Part shown: in pieces, positions 63,501 to 64,000 of the stretch
How positions within the stretch are numbered: the stretch's first letter is position 1
Layout: each line of letters opens with the position of its first letter
Program-made: the position numbers and the translations under genes
Notes under the pieces: model-generated
The model's database searches: none
Seen by the model: the letters and a program-made list of their open reading frames with translations, nothing else
What the model was told of the DNA's origin: nothing
Source of the DNA: Protonemura montana
Taxonomy: Eukaryota; Arthropoda; Insecta; Plecoptera; Nemouridae
NCBI GenBank assembly: GCA_947568835.1
Contig: OX387602.1
Coordinates: forward strand, 28,046,633 to 28,110,632
DNA: 64,000 bases
Direction: 5' to 3'

Positions 63501-64000
63501 GACTAATCGAATCCACCCACACACTTGGAAATTAGAAACAGTTACTTCTGCCAACCTAAAACCTATTTTATTTCCTGCCTGGATAACGGAGCCAGCTTGA
63601 ACAAATGCGAATCGATTTTTTTTTAAATCGAATATAGAGCACAGTCAAAAACATTGCACGAATTCCGTTTACTTCCTTATCGAATCCAACTTTGAATCTT
63701 AAGTTTCGAATTCTTCCTCACATTTGCGGGAAAATTATGTGCAAGTCTCCCCAAGAGTCCTGCAACACCCCAGATTTCCTTCTCTTGCTCCCTTCTAACC
63801 AAAAATGTTTTCCCAGACCTCAAGTGTACACCCCGCGGGTAGTCGACGAGAAACGCGTGGTGGTCCCCTCGACCAACGGCACGACCATCATCACCATCAA
63901 CGGCGGCAGCGACGCCAACAACAATTCCAGCCACACGACCAACAACAATACGGCCCACTCGGTCACTACCATCAACGCCGTCAACACTGCCAGCAACAAG
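16204..64000 (+). CDS. forked: Forked/espin-family actin-bundling protein, 3' end outside window
   Basis: Forked (Drosophila) and espin (vertebrates) cross-link parallel actin filaments in bristles, hairs and stereocilia. The traced chain of exons is 16204-16580, 36842-36997, 46635-46818, 49322-49504, 50382-50477, 50884-51078, 51595-51685, 53736-53816, 54415-54620, 54924-55110, 55598-55900, 58707-58915, 60668-61004, 62299-62474, 62981-63174 and 63817 onward. Every junction agrees in phase, except that the 3' border of the exon at 50382 and the 5' border of that at 50884 are uncertain. Order of parts: N-terminal ankyrin repeats, a linker with two PFYLH motifs, Ser- and Pro-rich regions, the [20 protein letters not shown] block, WH2-like segments, then the bundling module with PIPPWKRQ and IPAWKRQLL. 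Several extra exons imply alternative promoters. The gene exceeds 47 kb, mostly intron. Confidence 0.95.
18607..18705 (+). mobile_element. 5S rRNA-like remnant (pseudogene or head of a 5S-derived SINE)
   Basis: The order and spacing follow a 5S rRNA gene: GCCATGATCATACGCAGTGA at the head, then GGTTAAGCAACAC (internal control region start), then AAGATGGATGACCAC about 30 bases later (box C), then GCGTGGTGGCC. Substitutions throughout and about 8 missing bases before the control region exclude a functional 5S gene. A SINE3-type element with a 5S head is equally possible, as no clear tail or target duplication was found. Confidence 0.5.
20530..20756 (+). mobile_element. tRNA-derived SINE with target-site duplication
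   Basis: The 13-mer GTCCTCAAATACT occurs at 20517-20529 and again at 20757-20769, flanking about 227 bases. Inside are a pol III A-box-like TAGCTCAATGGGTTAGG (about 20649) and a B box GGTTCGAGTC (about 20694), 45 bases apart as in a tRNA. A tail, TTTGAGCATCAATTTTTGAA then TTCATAATAATACAAAA, follows. A related decayed copy lies in Rpt1 intron 6. Upstream of the A box a 7-bp stem (TTGAGAC/GTCTCAA) precedes an A run. Confidence 0.8.
23040..23497 (+). promoter_or_regulatory. CpG-rich block ending in a donor: candidate alternative leader exon
   Basis: A stretch unusually rich in CG for this intron contains an initiator-like TTCAGTCTCGCTGCGAACGG at about 23278. It ends at a strong 5' splice site, GCGCAAAG/GTAAGT (intron from 23498). 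A five-codon ATG frame (from 23463) closes before the donor, so the exon would be non-coding. It is most simply read as an alternative promoter and leader for forked. No matching acceptor choice can be proved. Confidence 0.35.
24492..24715. repeat. 21-bp minisatellite, about 10.6 copies
   Basis: Ten essentially identical 21-bp units in head-to-tail order plus a partial unit. Each contains GCAGTGTACTGC, which is nearly self-complementary, and TGCATTGCACTTGCA. Because 21 is a multiple of three and the unit lacks stops, five of the six frames stay open across it and give false repeat proteins. The near-identity of the units indicates recent expansion. Confidence 0.95.
28275..28316. repeat. (CCG)n trinucleotide array, about 14 units
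   Basis: Uninterrupted CCG/GCC repeats inside a GC-rich patch (28.17-28.4 kb) that begins with a duplicated CGCATCTCGC. Poly-Arg, poly-Ala or poly-Gly frames across it are artefacts unless transcription is shown. Confidence 0.9.
30721..31511 (+). CDS. forked: Candidate alternative first exon of forked, 263 codons
   Basis: ATG at 30721 begins a 263-codon frame that ends precisely at a strong donor (TTGAG/GTAAGA) in phase 2. That is the phase needed to join the ankyrin exon at 36842 and restore [11 protein letters not shown]. The predicted N-terminus starts [12 protein letters not shown]. It is acidic in its first two thirds (for example [10 protein letters not shown]) and strongly basic after about residue 172, with RKRKK (173-177) and GRKRRRK (236-242), possible nuclear or membrane-binding basic clusters. 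There is no ankyrin repeat, so this isoform would lack the first three. I do not recognise the sequence. An open frame this long ending on an in-phase donor is unlikely by chance. Confidence 0.6.
31512..33335 (+). other. forked intron between the 30.7-kb exon and the nested gene
   Basis: AT-rich, with the 5S-like fragment at 32.6 kb. A 100-codon frame at 32081-32383 has no supporting signal. Confidence 0.6.
32600..32660 (+). mobile_element. Second 5S rRNA-like fragment
   Basis: CTTAAGCAACCGAG followed 10 bases later by CTTGGATGGGTAACC reproduces the 5S internal control region and box C, with a few bases deleted between them. Similarity before and after fades quickly. Together with 18.6 kb this suggests a dispersed 5S-derived repeat family. 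Confidence 0.45.
33336..33341 (-). terminator. Poly(A) signal AATAAA of the nested Gly/His-rich gene
   Basis: Minus-strand AATAAA about 245 bases beyond the stop codon at 33584. Confidence 0.75.
33584..35665 (-). CDS. Secreted Gly/His-rich cuticle-type protein nested in a forked intron
   Basis: Two coding exons, 35665-35111 and 34477-33584 (GAGAAG/GTAAGC ... TTCCGCAG, phase 0), give 482 residues. Residues 1-24 are a signal peptide ([24 protein letters not shown]). An Ala/Thr-rich stretch follows, then a Gly/His block, then a Lys/Gly/His/Tyr core. The core contains [30 protein letters not shown] and similar motifs typical of insect DUF4779-like extracellular or cuticular proteins, and it spans the intron. 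The last 180 or so residues are an almost pure [13 protein letters not shown] repeat ending HDEYY. It is likely an extracellular structural component. The antisense Ser/Thr/Pro frames are shadows. The upstream TATA box and initiator imply an independent, probably tissue-specific promoter. Confidence 0.88.
33596..34095. repeat. Coding minisatellite of about 12-15-bp units (HGGGG repeats)
   Basis: A long array of CCTCCGTGTCCACCG-type units, mixed with variants carrying ATG or extra GCC triplets, encodes the C-terminal His-Gly repeat of the nested protein. Length changes stay in frame in multiples of three, so the array is expected to be polymorphic. Confidence 0.9.
34478..35110 (-). other. Intron of the nested Gly/His-rich gene
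   Basis: AT-rich 633-base intron within the conserved core of the protein. No other feature seen. Confidence 0.85.
35748..35782 (-). promoter_or_regulatory. Core promoter (TATA and initiator) of the nested gene
   Basis: On the minus strand TATAAATA at 35782-35775 is followed about 30 bases later by an arthropod-type initiator TCAGT (35752-35748), with a second TCAGT five bases on. The start codon at 35665 gives a leader of about 85 bases. Confidence 0.75.
35783..36841 (+). other. forked intron between the nested promoter and the ankyrin exon
   Basis: Probably carries regulatory DNA of the nested gene. A 138-codon plus-strand frame (36104-36520) uses no good start, is not bounded by splice sites and is rejected. 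Confidence 0.5.
36842..36997 (+). CDS. forked: forked exon: ankyrin repeats 3-4
   Basis: Acceptor TTGTTGCAG, donor CTCAG/GTAACC, phases 2 and 2. It encodes [11 protein letters not shown], completing the repeat begun at 16.5 kb, and [20 protein letters not shown]. Spliced to 46635 it gives a junction matching the espin pattern before TPLYLACQEGH. Confidence 0.95.
36998..40140 (+). other. forked intron
   Basis: AT-rich, with a possible TATA promoter at 39.68 kb (listed) and a TATAAAA at about 38.23 kb followed by no recognisable exon. The minus-strand 120-codon frame (38820-39182) lacks support. Confidence 0.5.
39680..39771 (+). promoter_or_regulatory. Candidate TATA promoter and short leader exon
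   Basis: CTATAAAAAGC at about 39680 is followed about 30 bases on by TCACAGTTTGGTGG (initiator-like). About 60 bases later a donor, GATGCCTG/GTGAGC, follows. The 16-mer GTCACAGTTTGGTGGT recurs at 48661, just before another candidate first exon. The leader would be essentially non-coding. Confidence 0.35.
40141..40238 (+). CDS. forked: Candidate alternative first exon of forked, 32 codons
   Basis: ATG in good context (AAAATGG) opens [20 protein letters not shown], is rich in Lys, Arg, Ser and Tyr, and ends at the donor ATCAAG/GTATTT in phase 2. This suits the ankyrin exon at 46635. The isoform would lack the first four ankyrin repeats. It is short, so chance cannot be excluded. Confidence 0.4.
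40239..45824 (+). other. forked intron
   Basis: AT-rich. Holds nested palindromic segments near 42.33-42.4 kb (CCAGGG and CCCTGG alternations), a 9-bp GC stem at 44.62-44.65 kb (GGCGCAGCT/AGCTGCGCC) and an ACG array at 45.47 kb. No gene recognised. Confidence 0.5.
45474..45505. repeat. (ACG)n trinucleotide array
   Basis: About ten uninterrupted ACG units followed by interrupted CGACGG copies. Confidence 0.9.
45825..45979 (+). CDS. forked: Candidate alternative first exon of forked, 51 codons
   Basis: ATG at 45825 starts [20 protein letters not shown], then [20 protein letters not shown], with strongly GC-biased third positions like the known forked exons. It ends at TTCCCG/GTAAAA in phase 2, the phase required by the ankyrin exon at 46635, only 655 bases downstream. 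A TCAGT initiator-like site lies about 50 bases upstream and an in-frame TAG precedes the frame. Either ATG (residue 1 or the second, at 45885) could be used. The first would add a short amphipathic or hydrophobic N-terminus. Confidence 0.5.
45980..46634 (+). other. forked intron
   Basis: No feature recognised. Confidence 0.7.
46635..46818 (+). CDS. forked: forked exon: ankyrin repeats 5-6
   Basis: Acceptor CCCACAG, donor GGATG/GTAAGT, phases 2 and 0. It encodes [20 protein letters not shown] and [20 protein letters not shown], closely following espin. Confidence 0.97.
46819..49321 (+). other. forked intron
   Basis: Contains a GC-rich open block at 47922-48104 preceded by an acceptor-like CAATCGCAG (no confirmed role) and the possible micro-exon at 48689. 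Otherwise AT-rich. Confidence 0.5.
48689..48706 (+). CDS. forked: Possible six-codon alternative first exon
   Basis: ATGTCTAGACGACGCAAG followed by GTAAAA gives MSRRRK in phase 0, matching the next ankyrin exon at 49322. It lies 12 bases after the 16-mer GTCACAGTTTGGTGGT shared with the 39.7-kb promoter. The exon is very short, so this is weak. Confidence 0.2.
49322..49504 (+). CDS. forked: forked exon: last complete ankyrin repeats
   Basis: Acceptor ATTCGCAG, donor ATGGAG/GTACAA, phase 0 on both sides, 61 codons. It includes [25 protein letters not shown] and [15 protein letters not shown], almost the espin consensus. Confidence 0.97.
49505..50381 (+). other. forked intron
   Basis: AT-rich, nothing recognised. 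An ATG with five codons before a GTGAGC at 50253-50267 is phase-compatible but too short to credit. Confidence 0.6.
50382..50477 (+). CDS. forked: forked exon: end of ankyrin domain (3' border uncertain)
   Basis: Acceptor TGTTTTCAG. Encodes [20 protein letters not shown] and the CSC motif. Two donors keep phase 0: AAGAAG/GTCGAC (exon end 50459) or ATTAGG/GTTAGT (end 50477). I prefer the second because its intron start is closer to consensus. Confidence 0.85.
50884..51078 (+). CDS. forked: forked exon: PFYLH linker (5' border uncertain)
   Basis: Encodes [20 protein letters not shown], a Ser-rich stretch and a second copy, [10 protein letters not shown], ending at CAGCAG/GTAACC in phase 0. The acceptor may be GCGTAG (exon from 50884) or TTTGCGCAG (from 50917). 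Both keep phase 0. Confidence 0.88.
51079..51594 (+). other. forked intron
   Basis: No feature recognised. Confidence 0.8.
51595..51685 (+). CDS. forked: forked exon: YNRVKDLF motif and proline run
   Basis: Acceptor GGGTGCAG, donor ACAG/GTTTGT, phases 0 and 1. Encodes [14 protein letters not shown] then a PSPPPPPP run, a potential profilin or SH3 ligand. Confidence 0.93.
51686..53081 (+). other. forked intron and probable internal promoter
   Basis: AT-rich up to about 52.9 kb, then GC-richer (52.95-53.08 kb) just before the MGC exon, consistent with a promoter. No TATA box seen. Confidence 0.5.
53082..53346 (+). CDS. forked: Candidate alternative first exon of forked with an MGC acylation N-terminus
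   Basis: ATG at 53082 opens 88 codons plus one base to the donor CATCG/GTAGGA in phase 1, the phase required by the following exon at 53736. The N-terminus [10 protein letters not shown] fits N-myristoylation on Gly2 with Cys3 available for palmitoylation. The rest is charged, with [20 protein letters not shown] and a DADADAD run. Its codon usage matches the other forked exons. The isoform would lack all ankyrin repeats and keep the WH2 and bundling regions. Confidence 0.6.
53736..53816 (+). CDS. forked: forked exon: Ser/Thr-Pro segment
   Basis: Acceptor GGGCGGCAG, donor GACAG/GTTGCC, phase 1 on both sides, 81 bases. Encodes [20 protein letters not shown], comparable to the Ser-rich stretch after the ankyrin domain of espin. 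A phase-symmetric exon can be skipped without a frameshift. Confidence 0.85.
53817..54414 (+). other. forked intron
   Basis: No feature recognised. Confidence 0.8.
54415..54620 (+). CDS. forked: forked exon: acidic/Ser region
   Basis: Acceptor CATGTGCAG, donor GCTAAG/GTGAGC, phases 1 and 0. Encodes [30 protein letters not shown] and a short N/V/G-rich repeat ([10 protein letters not shown]). Confidence 0.93.
54924..55110 (+). CDS. forked: forked exon: Ser-rich region
   Basis: Acceptor TATTGCAG, donor GCGGAG/GTGAGT, phases 0 and 1. Encodes [17 protein letters not shown], a run of Ser and GGSTPHSM. It is probably disordered and phosphorylated. Confidence 0.92.
55111..55597 (+). other. forked intron
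   Basis: No feature recognised. Confidence 0.8.
55598..55900 (+). CDS. forked: forked exon: proline-rich region
   Basis: Acceptor GTCTGCAG, donor GGAGG/GTGAGT, phase 1 on both sides. Encodes [40 protein letters not shown] and [11 protein letters not shown], a candidate profilin/SH3/EVH1 ligand, as in espin. Confidence 0.95.
55901..58706 (+). other. forked intron
   Basis: AT-rich apart from a CpG-rich block at 57.60-57.85 kb that may be another promoter or enhancer. No exon could be closed there. Confidence 0.55.
58707..58915 (+). CDS. forked: forked exon: [15 protein letters not shown] block
   Basis: Acceptor GTTGCAG, donor CATCAG/GTAAAC, phases 1 and 0. Encodes [20 protein letters not shown] and [12 protein letters not shown], which I recognise as a conserved region of insect Forked. 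Confidence 0.95.
58916..60667 (+). other. forked intron
   Basis: Mostly AT-rich. 59.70-59.77 kb has a short imperfect GC repeat (GCCCGTGCG/GCCCGTGAG). No gene recognised. Confidence 0.6.
60668..61004 (+). CDS. forked: forked exon: proline-rich and WH2-type actin-binding segment
   Basis: Acceptor TTTTGCAG, donor GGAAAC/GTGAGT, phases 0 and 1. Encodes a Val/Ala run, [12 protein letters not shown] and then [20 protein letters not shown], a WH2-like motif shared by Forked and espin. Confidence 0.95.
61005..62298 (+). other. forked intron
   Basis: AT-rich, nothing recognised. Minus-strand 103-codon frame (61877-62188) unsupported. Confidence 0.7.
62299..62474 (+). CDS. forked: forked exon: second WH2-like segment
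   Basis: Acceptor TTTTTCCAG, donor GAGAAG/GTCAGT, phases 1 and 0. Encodes [20 protein letters not shown] (WH2 pattern, cf. LLAEIKAGKSLKPT in espin) followed by a charged helix. Confidence 0.95.
62475..62980 (+). other. forked intron
   Basis: No feature recognised. The acceptor is a tandem CAGCAG, so one extra Gln may be included alternatively. Confidence 0.8.
62981..63174 (+). CDS. forked: forked exon: actin-bundling module, first half
   Basis: Acceptor CCAGCAG, donor AGAAA/GTAAGC, phases 0 and 2. Encodes [20 protein letters not shown], a charged coiled segment and [15 protein letters not shown]. The paired PxWKRQ motifs separated by a helix are the espin/Forked actin-bundling module. Confidence 0.97.
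63175..63816 (+). other. forked intron
   Basis: AT-rich, nothing recognised. Confidence 0.8.
63817..64000 (+). CDS. forked: forked exon, cut by window edge
   Basis: Acceptor TTTTCCCAG, entering in phase 2. Encodes [20 protein letters not shown] and then an Asn/Thr/Ser-rich low-complexity stretch, still open at the edge. The remaining C-terminus, including any third WKR motif, lies outside. Confidence 0.92.

Overview
This is a eukaryotic, almost certainly arthropod (probably hexapod) nuclear window. Genes are split by GT-AG introns, intergenic DNA is AT-rich, core promoters have TATA plus TCAGT initiators, and the two recognisable single-copy loci are the proteasome ATPase Rpt1 and a forked/espin actin-bundling gene. 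The order or species cannot be fixed from sequence alone. I traced exon boundaries by hand from splice consensus, phase continuity and family similarity.

Left part (1-12.4 kb), a compact gene cluster. A glutamate-rich protein runs off the left edge on the minus strand. A 50-residue, single-span protein resembling TOM5 follows, head-to-head with Rpt1 across a short shared promoter. Rpt1 is complete in nine exons on the plus strand. A five-exon minus-strand gene (8586-11514) encodes an unidentified, disordered, Ser/Thr-Pro-rich protein.

Right part (about 16.2-64 kb), one very long plus-strand gene, the forked/espin homologue, which continues past the right edge. Its constitutive exons encode ankyrin repeats, a PFYLH-containing linker, proline-rich stretches, WH2-like segments and the start of the C-terminal actin-bundling module. 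All internal junctions I could follow agree in phase. The introns hold several extra open exons (30721, 40141, 45825, 53082, and more weakly 48689 and 13795-14533). Each begins with ATG and ends on a donor whose phase fits the next forked exon. The best reading is a battery of alternative first exons that remove successive ankyrin repeats. One (53082) begins with an MGC acylation-type N-terminus.

Nested on the minus strand in a forked intron (33.6-35.7 kb) is a complete two-exon gene for a secreted Gly/His-rich cuticle-type protein, with its own TATA box, initiator and poly(A) signal. Repeats include a tRNA-type SINE with 13-bp target duplications (20.5 kb), a decayed relative in an Rpt1 intron, two 5S-rRNA-like remnants (18.6 and 32.6 kb), a 21-bp minisatellite (24.5 kb) and short CCG and ACG arrays. 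I saw no CRISPR, viral or bacterial features.
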